From the NCBI GenBank assembly GCA_000934455.1, contig KN885461.1, forward strand, positions 1 to 46,157: a stretch of DNA of 46,157 nucleotides. Direction: 5' to 3'. The notes below the pieces were generated by a model that was not told where the DNA came from, ran no database searches, and saw nothing but the letters and a program-made list of their open reading frames with translations. Position 1 is the stretch's first letter; each line of letters begins with the position of its first letter. Source of the stretch: Apostichopus parvimensis. Taxonomy: Eukaryota > Echinodermata > Holothuroidea > Aspidochirotida > Stichopodidae. Shown here in pieces: positions 13,501-25,500 of the stretch. The position numbers and the translations under genes were made by a program.

Positions 13501-16500
13501 TCCAAGTCCCCACAACTTTCAGGTCCTAGGGGCAAACCCTGCTGGCATCCCTGAGAGGTGGTTCGGAGGATATAATACTTGCGGCAACATAAGCTGACCA
13601 TTTTTGAATTTTTCAGAGTGTGGATCGAGTACAATTGGAGTGAGATAAATACTTGTACGCTGTGAGATCTCATAAAGAATGTCTTGTGTATACGAGTTTG
13701 CCGTAATGTCTCTTCGTTTAAATAAGCCTTTCATTGTTTCTTGTTTTGCAGATTCAATGGAAGACACAAAATGCTTGCACAGAAAATCATCCATCATGAA
13801 ATTTATGGACTTGTGAACTTGGATCATCTTCTCTGGGGAAAGATAACAATGGCTACTGCATTTGATGACTCTGAAGCTAGCCAATTGGTCAGAAAATGTG
13901 TACGTATGGTGTGGCTCAAATTTGATGTTCATCCTGAAAAGGTCTATGAAGCAGAAATTGTTGTTCGTCGCAATCTTGACCTCAGAGAGTTTGACAATTT
14001 CTATGTAAGCTTGTCGGAGGTGTGTGTGCAGGATCAAAAGTTACAGGATGAGTGTGTAATTGGAGTCCAAGTCCAGTTCAAGATTGACAGAATGCCTTTC
14101 TGTAAACAACTTTATGCCATTGACAACTTCAAAGAAAAACAGCTACTCTTTCCTCCAGGAAAGATGTTCCCCCGGTGCGTACAACTTCTGTTTTTATTTC
14201 AAATAGGCGTATTCCTTAGTCAGTATAGATGTCAACTAATTCCTTTTAGTGTACTAAAAGGAGATGATCTAGTCACGTGTCTGTTTAATTTGGATGTTGC
14301 TAACCATGAAATATGCTAATTATTAATAAGCAAATAAAGTAATGCACAAAACTGCGATACTGAGATACACTGCAATTAAACAGTGTTTCTCTATTTTTCT
14401 CCTTCTTAGCAAATCCAGTGGTTTTCCTGCCAAATGTTTCAGTTTCAACTTTCAATCAGACCCTTAGAATTAAAATGCAGCATGTGGGGTATTGTGGTTT
14501 TGCTATGTAGCAGTGTGGTATATTTTTGTATTGCAAATCAAGTTATCAGTTGCAATAATTATAACCAAGTTTAATAAGTAAGCTGTTAATCTTTTCTGTC
14601 ACACATGGTTAGGTTTCTAACTGTGAAACAAGACGCTCAACAGTGTATGAGAGATGATGGTGGCAATGTTCCCTTAAATCATCGTCAAGAAGAGGCCAAG
14701 AACTTCATCTCCAAGGCCAAGAATATTGTCCCTTTCAGACAAGGCCCCTCCTTGCTCATCGGTCCCTTTGGTACTGGGAAGACATTGACTTTGGCTCAAA
14801 CTATCACAGAGATAATGAAATCAGACAATGAAAGCAAGTTACTAGTATGCACCCATTCAAACAGGTATGTCAAGAGGTATAAACTAGCAACTAATTATAA
14901 ACTTTCACGTTACAAGTAAACCCTGAGCAGCTGATATAAGCAACTTCTATTCTTCCAATTTCCACTCCTTTTTGGTTTTTTGACCCTATACATTGCCAAA
15001 AGTAAGAAGAATCTAGTGTTAATCTGGAAAAATATGCATAACATAATAACTTGAAATTCCTGTAGGTCCACCTCAAAATTGCAAGAAACTAATAATCTAC
15101 AGTATAATTTGTATCAGCCATAGACAATTTTATGTCAGCAAAGTTCACAGAGCAAATCCAAAATTGCAGTTTGATTGAGCTTCATACTTGCTACGCAGAT
15201 CCAATGTACATCTAATTGATACAGGTCAAAAGTAAAAAAAGGATAATTTGAAAGCTGTACAAATTTGTCAATTATAGTAGTTATACTAAAATATGGTATG
15301 ACCATTCCCCTTAATTCCCCCTAATTTAAGAATCATTCTATGATTGTGTGATGTCAAAGATATCTGAGGTAAACAGAAGTCAAAGTGAATTATTTTTTAT
15401 CATGACTTGTTCATAAAAATCAATGGTCACTTTTGGTGAACAAAGGCCAGATACCTTGTAAACTTGTTACCCTTCTGTATTCACCTTGTACCATATGGAG
15501 TTCAATGCAAAATTCTGCTTTAACATCATCATTTTCTTTCAGTGCGGCTGATTTGTTCATCACAGAATACTTGAAGAATTTCTTTGAGGAATACGGCCTT
15601 ATTGCAAGTAGACAAGTTTTGAGGTTGTATGCAGCCGACAGAGAACCACTCACTGTTCCCGAAGAAATCAGAGATGACTTTTGCATTCAAGATGCTAATG
15701 GCAGATTTGCCAAACCTACGATTGACCATATTAAGAGTAAGAAAGATGGCAATGTTTTCAAACATTATACTAAGGGCCTAGCCATTACTTACATAGAACA
15801 AACAAATATGTGTACCAAAGCTAATAGTTCACTGCTTAATATGCTACTGATTAGCTTGCTCATTCATCAGAGACTGAAATCTCTATCATCAACACCTGCA
15901 AATGAATTTGTCAATGAACAATGTTTAGTAGACTAGACTGGTCTTAGTGTCAACCTTGTTTACTAAGTTTCTAACTTGAAATTATTAAAATAAAACATAA
16001 AGAAAGTAAACGATTATAGGTCCCACAATGATGTCACAGATTTATAAACTGACAACTCACACAGCCCTATCATATACTACAGCAAAGGATGTTGGTTGGG
16101 CTTGTATCTTCTACTAAAGGATCATGATCCCATGAGTTTAAGTGGGAGCATGTGAGATGCTGATGTAAACAAGTATGTCAGAAGGGAAACTTGGATGAAG
16201 GTAATATACCAATGATGTACAGGATGCCTAGCATTGTCTATCAAATTTCATTTGAGGCAACCAGAGTTCAATGTGAAAACCTTATAATAAACATGATATC
16301 ACAAAATGATCGAGACACTTGCTTGGATGTCAATTAAGCATGTACACTACCTGTACTAAAAACAAGAACACAATTGTATTTTGTTTCGTTTTGTTTATTT
16401 CTGCCAATAAATCACAATTATATACATTTGTTAAAACATAGTTATAGCAATGGGCAGTTTGCTGGATGTCAAAGGTCATTTGAGTTCAACAGAGTTCAAT

Positions 16501-19500
16501 TTGTGAAAATATCTCAAGATGAGACCCTTGCTTGGATGTCATAATCAACATGCACATTACCCCTGTCAAATATAGGATGCAATTGTATTGGTGGAGGTCA
16601 AAGGTCAACAGTCAATGTGAATATCATGTGAGCAAACATATCTCAATGAGGGAAATTTTGATTGAAGTCATAGTCTTTGTATGGTGTCATGTAGTGAGTA
16701 TAAGAAGGGTAATGTTAATGGTGAAGTTCAAATGTTATTTGAGGTCAACAGAAGTTAAATTCAAAGATGTTATAAATGCAATAGCTTCAGATGTTAAACT
16801 TGGATGGACTTCTCACATATTGTGTGGATCCAAATGTCAAGTGCAACTGCAATGCTAACTGTTTGTGGTAAATTTGCAGTGAAGTTATCTATTGATTTGT
16901 TCATGAAAACTGAATATACCTTTCATAAACTCTTCTTTTCAAATCCAAAGTATTGGAAAATTCATGCTGATAGGATTATTAAAGCAATAGTGGTGGTGAT
17001 CTTGTGTTTACAAGTTAACATTTCATGTCAAGGCATGTCCCTAAATAAATTGCTTAGGAATCAGCACCATAACATTTGACTTTTGCTTTTCTCTTCCTAA
17101 GGTGTACGGATTGTTATTACCACCCTTTCAACTGCCATCCACCTGGTTGCATTAGGAGGGACGTATGGAATATTTTCTCACATCTTCGTCGATGAAGCCG
17201 GCCAAGCACTTGAAACTGAGACCATGATGCCTCTTGCTCTTGCTGGACCAAGAACTGTTGTGGTGCTCTCTGGAGACCATAAACAACTGCGTCCACATGT
17301 AAGATTTACTAAGTGTTTTGATGGGTATTGAGAGGACTAATTCCAGTGACAGAAAACATGACACAAGGAATTCAAATAGAAATATTCCATATTGCTGAGT
17401 GAAAATTCAGCTCAGCATCTTGTTCCTAACTATATAGACATGTGAATTTTTGCCAGAAGCTGATTACTCCAGTGGTCAGTGGTTTGATGTCATCATAGCA
17501 CATATTCTGTCAAAGTTTTCCTTTCCTGTTATTGCAATAATGTTGTTTAATTTTGCCCTTGAAATACAATAAACTTCCAGTGAAGTAAATACAGATAATT
17601 AACTGTGTGGGGAGCCTTACTTTTTTTGTCCATCCAGTGGCCATTTTCTTACTACATGGGCAACACTGGATTGTCTGCATTTTTGTTACAGTTACAATAA
17701 ATAATAGTGATTTCAACATCATTCAACAAGTCCGGGCTGATGCAGTTTTTATGAAAAGCCCAAAAAATGTAGGGTGTATTCAAAATCATTATTTTTCGTT
17801 TAATCCAGTATACAATATCAAAACAACAATTAGTCAATTGTTTAAGATTGAAGTTCGTATTTGGTATGTATATCATCTCAAAGGTCAACAGAGGTCAAAT
17901 TTTGAAGCTGTAAAACCACCACAACTCAGAAAGTTGAAATTGGTAATAATATATATTGAATTCAAAATGTTCTTTAATAGCAGACATTACAACACAATTA
18001 TGTGTTCATGCCTGTGACGTGTCAGTAATTGGGCATACATGGTTGCAATGGTTTCCAGGTTGTAAACCACAACATAAAGTTTCATGAACTGTGATATACC
18101 ATGACATTTGTTACAAATGCTAATTGTTTACAAATGGATGTGTGCACTTTGAAAAATAATAATTATGCTTCTTACGGCAGTTTGAAGATTATGATAGTAT
18201 TGATATGTCACAAATGTATGTGCAAGCTCTTTACAAACTGATGGTACATTTCTGGTTGACTTTGAAGGTCTTCTCTGAGATGGCTCGTAGGCACCAATTT
18301 CGTCCGTCCATGTTGGAGCGTTTGTTTTATTGGAGCAGGGAGAACAACTGCAACAATGCTCACTTTTTAACCGACAACTACAGGATGGAGCAAGAGATTC
18401 TTGACTTCATTGGGGTCCACTGCTATCAAGTAGAACATTTCAAAGCTGTTACAGCACACTTCCCACAGAGAGCACTGCCCACTGTAACATTCTCGACAGT
18501 TCAAGGTACAGAGGAAAAACGGGGACTATCTTACATAAATGCAAAAGAGGTGAGTTACTTAATACAATTATTAGCAATGCATCAGAGACTAACAAACGGT
18601 GGAACTTTTCTGACAGTCTAGTTTGACACAGCATATAAAGATTGACTTAAGTTAAACTATGCCATATTTGGTTTCAGTCACATCCACCATACTGTAGCTA
18701 AAATTTGCTTATATGATAGAGTGAATGCAGGTGTGTGACACTGCATGTGACTCTTTTTTTTCCCAGGACATATTATAAATGCCGCATATTGATTACAAGA
18801 AGCCATAAGTAATATTTAAAGTTCAATTTGAAGAAGGCATTTAATAAAGTTGATTCATGTGTCACTCTGTTTTTTTTCCAGGCAGAGGAAATTGTGAAAC
18901 AGATTGAAAGTTTGAGGTCAAGTTGGCCAGACGAGTTGGGTGACTTTCGCACTGATAACCAGATTGCTGTTTTGGCATCTTATGTATCTCAGGTGAATGG
19001 CTTTAACTACCGTATATCTTTTAATGTTTCACTGGTAGCAAGTGCATACCTAGATGCCAAGTCTGTTTGGACTATTGGATACCCTGGCCCTCAGTATGCT
19101 TATCAATGACTGTGTAACAGTGTATTATAGGCAAAAGAAGGTTGGCTCCAATAAGAGCATACTTGAAATTGTAGAAAATTGGAAGTTAATTCCTTTATTA
19201 CAAAATTCTGATGTTAAAAGTTCAAAGCAACAAAATTTACTGACTGCAGCTTTGTTGCTAAGTACTATTTACACATATCGATAGTTATGTGTTAACAACA
19301 GGGTCTACAATTATATTGGCTGGATTGAGACTGAATTGTTTCCCAGCTAGTAGGAGTCAGAGTATGAGCTGCTGGAGAGTATGCATGGTGGCCAACCTGG
19401 TCGTTTGTAATCATAAGATAGGGCGGACATGTTAAGGATGTATGCACCATGTACATGTCCGTTTGACAGATAATGAAAACAGTTAAACAGCATCAAAGTT

Positions 19501-22500
19501 GCAAATGTTGTTGGCAAAAAAACTTTGCACAAGACTGGTTTTAAACTGCATGAGGAATTGATTTTTTAATGTTTTGGTATGTGGGTGTACCTTTTAAAGT
19601 TAATAATAAGAGCCTTATTAGCTAGATTGTTCTGCTTTTGCATGGTAATATAATAGCTTTTACAATGGTTTATGAGCTTACATCCAAAAGTTAAAATGAT
19701 GAGTATTATATTGGAAGACGTTTAGAGATAAATCTAATGAAATGAAATAAGAACTGAAGAAAGAAGAACCCCATCAAATATTTTCCTGTCCTGTAGAAGA
19801 TATAATGCCTACATAGTGGATATTGTGGATGTGGTGGATGTAAGACTTTCTTGTTGGGATATTTCTCACAAGAAAGATCTTGTATTTGCATTTGTTTGAA
19901 CATTACTTCTTATGTTTGTGCTCGACAGGTCAAGCATTTGAGGAATTGTTTGAGGAAGAAGAGGCTTTCTCACGTGGTCGTTGACACTGTGCATAATGTT
20001 CAAGGTAATCATAAAGCAACGATTCAATTGTCATGCTTTCATGCCATGTTTAGTCTTTGCTGTCCAGCTGTGTCTCGGTCTGGTCTGGTTCTTGTTTGTT
20101 TCCGTTGCTGTAAGCCTCTGAAGAAGGTCCTGCTAGGATAACAATGTCAGGCCTTTTAACTTTTACTTATTTATCTACACATGCTTTTACAGCAGTATAT
20201 GCTAAGCAGGGTAATCCATCTTAAGCTGTTCACTCCAATTCGACCAAATGTGGTCAAAGTGATCTGCAGATGATTATAATCATAAAAGTTGTAGGTAATT
20301 GTCAGGTCAAAGGAAAGGAGGTCAAAATCATGAAAATCATGTAAAAATGTACTCTTTCTAGGCTTAATGGTTGATATTGATCAAGCTTAGTCATAGTGAT
20401 CAATAGATGATGAATCTAAAATTTGTACTCAATTTACATATCGAAGGTCATTTGGGGTCAAAAGAGGTCAAAACAAGGAAAGACATGCTTTTCGTAGGCT
20501 TCCTGTGGTTAAAGTGATCAGCAGATGATGGGTTGGTAATGATGTGGCTGGTTGTTAGGTCATTGGTCATGTTGGTCCCTCTTGTCAGCTTATACATCAT
20601 ACCCCACCTAATAAAATGTAGCAGATACTATCCATTTACAGTACAAATGGATCGGAATGACCATCTTTGTGACTCTGGTTTCATCTATGTGTTTAGTGGT
20701 AGTCAAAATGAATCAGAGTTGAACCATTTTCACTGTCCCGGTTGTTGGACAGGGAAAATGCTGCAGTTGGCAGATATTTGTATTCAGTGGGGTGTGCTTC
20801 TACAGGCGAACCCATGCAACTCCCCCACTCACCACTTCTTGTTTCAACCTCACACAAAGTATTGATTAGCAAAACCTAGCATGTAGGGCTATACTTATAT
20901 AAACCTAATATATACTCTTAATACGCTTCAGTTTGCACCTTTTGATGTGTACTATTCGATCTGTTTATGGGGGTGGACTCCCAGACCCCCTACATAGTAT
21001 GCTTCAATGACCCCAGTGATGGTGCTCCTCCTTTATAAAATCTTTCATTTGCCTCCACAACAGTTCAGCTTCCTACCTAAATCAGTCAGGGGAAATTTTG
21101 CATCCCCCTCCCCCCCCACCTTTGAAATCCTGTACAATTACCTGATGCTGTATGTGCAAGACTGCAAGTAGAGGACAGTAGAGGTCAAGTTTAGTAAAAT
21201 ACAGTTTTTCCCTTCTATTTCTTTGCATCTAGGAAAACAGTTTCAAGTAGTATTCATCAGTTCAGTTAGGACGAGAAAGGTGAAATCATTGGACTCAAAA
21301 GAAATTCCCAACAGTGATTATCTTGGTATGATGTCCGATGAGGGAGAACTCATCACTGCTTTTACCAGAGCTAGAAGTTGTTTGTTTGTGGTCGGTGATC
21401 CGCTGGCACTTTGCAACGTGGGTGGATGTAGAAATATCTGGAAAAGTTACATTGGTTTATGTCGACAGAAGAATAGTTTGAAATACCCTGAGTCTATTGA
21501 AGCTGAAATAAACTCTATCTGTGCTACTGATGATGTGCAAGACTCTGTCATGAATGACAGCCTGGTTACCAGTTCAGGGCTGCAACCACCTTTACCAGGA
21601 TTTTGCAGTGATGAAAGTGTTGATGGTGACGGTTCTGACATAGAAATGGAGTATAAATCGGTTGATCAAGATCTATGTGATGAAATCCTGAAAGAGTTGG
21701 ACAAACAGGTTAAAGAAGAACGAAAAAGACAGGACTCAGAGTCCAAGGTTGATGAAGGTGAGTGTGTGACAGAAGAACAGTCAAGTAAGGAAAATGCGGC
21801 AGCAGAGAAAAGTGCGAAACGGGGTAAGAAAAGAAAGGGTCGACATAGATTCCGAATGCTGGAAGGTGAAGAGAGAGTAGTTCTTGAGAGGATTGTGGTA
21901 GGTGATCAAAAGCGATCACAGCTGGAAGGTGCATTCCAAGAGGAGGAAGAAGAAGAGGAAGAAGATTTGAGTGATGAAGAACAAAAAGAATTTTACCTAA
22001 AGCAAGCAAGAGAAGATCCAGAGAAATATCCCTTTTGTCTTGTGAGATTTGCCAAGCATAACAAGGTGTATGGAATTCCTTGTGGCAACCACTCTGTTGA
22101 CAAGATTTTTCTGTCGAATAAACGCAGGAGGAAACGCGCCTTGGATGGCGACCAGGCTGTGGTGAAGGTGATATCAAAGAAGGGTAATCATAATGATGTC
22201 ACCTATGGAGAAGTCATGTGGGTAAAAAGACATACTGATCTGAAATGGAAGAAAATCGTTTGCACCCTTGATCCAGATAACATTGGATTAATGTGTCCAA
22301 TAGAATGCCGTGGTTTACAAATGTATCCAAAGATGTTCATATTCCCAAAGGGTGTTAGTAAACAGACACATGAAGGTATCAAGTTTTCTCTGTATTCTAT
22401 CAATCCAAAAAGTCAAGAGCAAAAGATTCAACGCGAGAAAGATCTTTTTGTTCGGTATGTTGAAATGAGAGACAAGCTCTTCGTAGTACAGTATTCCCAG

Positions 22501-25500
22501 TGGTTTCATAGTCACCCTTATCCAATGGGTATTGTCACAGACATGCTACCGGAATGCAACTCGTTGCTTGTTGGTATCAAAATACTTAATCTACAACATG
22601 GTGTGAAAGAGAAATGGCCAAGCAGCCTGTTACAACACAATTCGATGCAGTTTTCCTCTGATTGGCAGGTACCCACCAAGGAACTGGAGCAGAGACAAGC
22701 TTATGACCTCAGAAAGAAACAGGTTTTTACCATTGGTAATCCTGGCTATGGTGATTTTGCATTACATATCGAAAAGTTTGAGAATAATGCAGGATTCCAG
22801 CTTGGTATACACATCACAGATGTAGCCTATTTTATTGGTAAGGACACTCTACTTGACAAAGAAGTATTGAAGAGAGCTTCCTCCTTTTATAATGATGTCT
22901 CAAATCAAACCTATGTAGCTAGTCACATGTTACCTGAAGTTCTCAGTACCAACCTTTGCATGTTCAAGCCAGGAAAGGATAGACTAGCTGTGTCCATAAT
23001 ACTCACCTTGGACGAATCTAATGCTTCAGTGAGAGAGACAGTGATTGGGAGGTCTGTCGTCTCTTGCAAGCAAAACTTGACCTTTGAAGAGGTTGAGAAT
23101 TTTCTCTCAAATCATTACAATGGTAAAGCTGAATTTGAAGATAACATCACCGAGCAACTTGAAATGTTGTACAAAATTTCAACATTTGTATCTCCCGTGG
23201 ACCCCATACAAATGTTAAAGGACAAGAATTTCATTAACTACCCTAGTGCAGTCACCCTCATTCAGAAAGTGGTATCACTGCTCAATGACGCCATTGTTTC
23301 CAAGCTGGATGTGTTATCTGGTCCTAAGCTAGTGTATCATCAGCTGCCTATACAGGTGGAAGATCTTAAAGATTGGAGTGAAACCTTCAAAGACGATGCA
23401 TGTAGTCTCCTGAACCCACCTTCCATGATGCCACAGGAACTAGAAAACTCAGGAAATGTTGCCAAAGATGAGTATATGCCCTTGCTTAGAGGAACACACG
23501 AGGATGTCAACAATGTTTTAAAGTATGGAAAAGATAAGATCTTTGAACTGGAGAAGATTTTAGTCTGTGTTGATAGGTTCCCACAACACAATGCAGCACT
23601 GGCTCAACTAAGGGCGGTTATACCACCAAAAGAATTAATCGTCACAGAGGCTGTGTCATCCTTGAATCTGTATCGTTATCCTTGTCTTGCTCCTCTCAGA
23701 TCATACCCTGACCTCATCAGTCAGCGTATGTTGATATCAATTCTCGAAGGTTCTGAAAATCCATACCATGATGAAGATATATCCCACATCGCTCATCACT
23801 GTTTCCGGCAGATGGAGAACGCCCAAAAGTATGAAGAAAATGTGGAGATGTTGGTGTTAGCTCTGAAGCTGAAGGTGGTTCCCCATAGTCTTCAAGCAGT
23901 TGTCCACTCAGCTTCTGATGAGAAACTGGAGCTGACATATCCTTTTCAAAAGTTCCTGGATGGAGGTAGGAGTTCCACAGCTGTTGCACAATGTCACCTC
24001 AAACCAGGGAAGAGACCAGAAAAAGTTGAAAGCAAAGCAAAATCCATTCAACTGAATTGGAGGAACAGAATCTATGATTATGAAACCAAGCAAGTGAATC
24101 TGAGAAGTCACAACAATAAACTTTGGTTGTCCACCCACGAGCACATACATCATATTCCAATAGATGAGTGGCAGCATATGGTCGACATTGTTCGACACAA
24201 GAAATATCTTGATTTAGCTGAACTTGAAGAGAAATGGCCAACTGCCAATCAGCGTCAGCTGCAAAGAAAGGACATTCATGAAGATAAAAGTGAAGTCATC
24301 ACAGAAGTCACGTGTGAGAGAGTTGAGACAAAGAAAGGGTCTTCAGAGCTGAAGAAGTATGTTGAATTTAACCGTCAGTTTAACCCAGGAGATGTTGTTC
24401 AAGTACAACTGACCAGCAAGATGCAACACGGTGTCCCAGCACCAGCCATTCAGCTCTTTAAGCTCACTCCAAAACATGGTATATGTCTGGAGCATAGGGC
24501 TATGCCCGTGGAGTGCTTCACAGAAATAGCAGATAGACTGCCACCCGCATGTACAACAATTCAAGAATACATGGATGCATGGACTCCTTTACTCAAGATG
24601 TTAATAGCCTATACCACCATCATAAATGATGAAACTATAGTCATCCATGGCATATCAATCAACTGGTTCAAGAAGGAGGGTTCAGTGTGTGGTCGTTTTA
24701 CACTTGAAAAGAAATGGTGCGATGACAGGCAAATTATCTTAAGTGTTCTGCAGAGAAAGAAAAAAGGCAAAAAGTCAGATCCTCCGGACCCCTCAAAGAA
24801 AAGTGTGCTCAGTGATTACATCTGTGTCCGTCTGAATGGGTATAAACTGACAGATACTGTACGGTCTAATCTCCAGAAACTAGGATCAAAGGACCTTAGT
24901 GATGCCTGGAAGACAGAGATCCCTCTACCTTCTAGTGCTTCTCTGATAGTGCACGGGATAGCAGGAACTACAAATATAGGAAGACCCTCTGACACTGAAA
25001 ATTATGACGTGGAGTTCCAGGTCACCCAGAAGTCGTGTGAACTTCCAGATGAACTGTTTGACAACCAAGAACCAGTGATCTGCACTGTAGAGTTGATTCC
25101 AAAGTCAGAACCGGAAAAGTAAGCATTAGTTGTTCTCATCGATACCTTTGAATAATTTAGTCCAGGAAGAGATATTTCATAGGATCTATTCTTGCTTTTA
25201 AAAGTCAGCCATATATACCCGGTCTAAGTGACCGGGCTTGAAAGTAGAAGCATATTTCACTAGCTTGTTTCAGAATATGGGTTCAAATTTATGGATATTC
25301 CATCTCCAAATTGTGGTCATGATTGCAAATTTATAACTACTTTTGCTGTGCTTTCAATTATTATTTCAAACTAGCTTCGCAATGATTCTGTACGGCTGAG
25401 TGTCACAGCATCTAGCTGCACACAAGGCAAGGAAAAATAGAAAACCCACCAAAGTCTTTAGAGAACTTTCATGTATTAAGTTTCAGATAAATAAATATTA

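Noticed and set aside
25120..25122. TAA read as the end of the protein and of a separate gene
   Set aside because: It overlaps a strong donor, and splicing to 26398 continues in frame into a linker and a full second helicase, as in HELZ2. Kept only as a possible retained-intron isoform.
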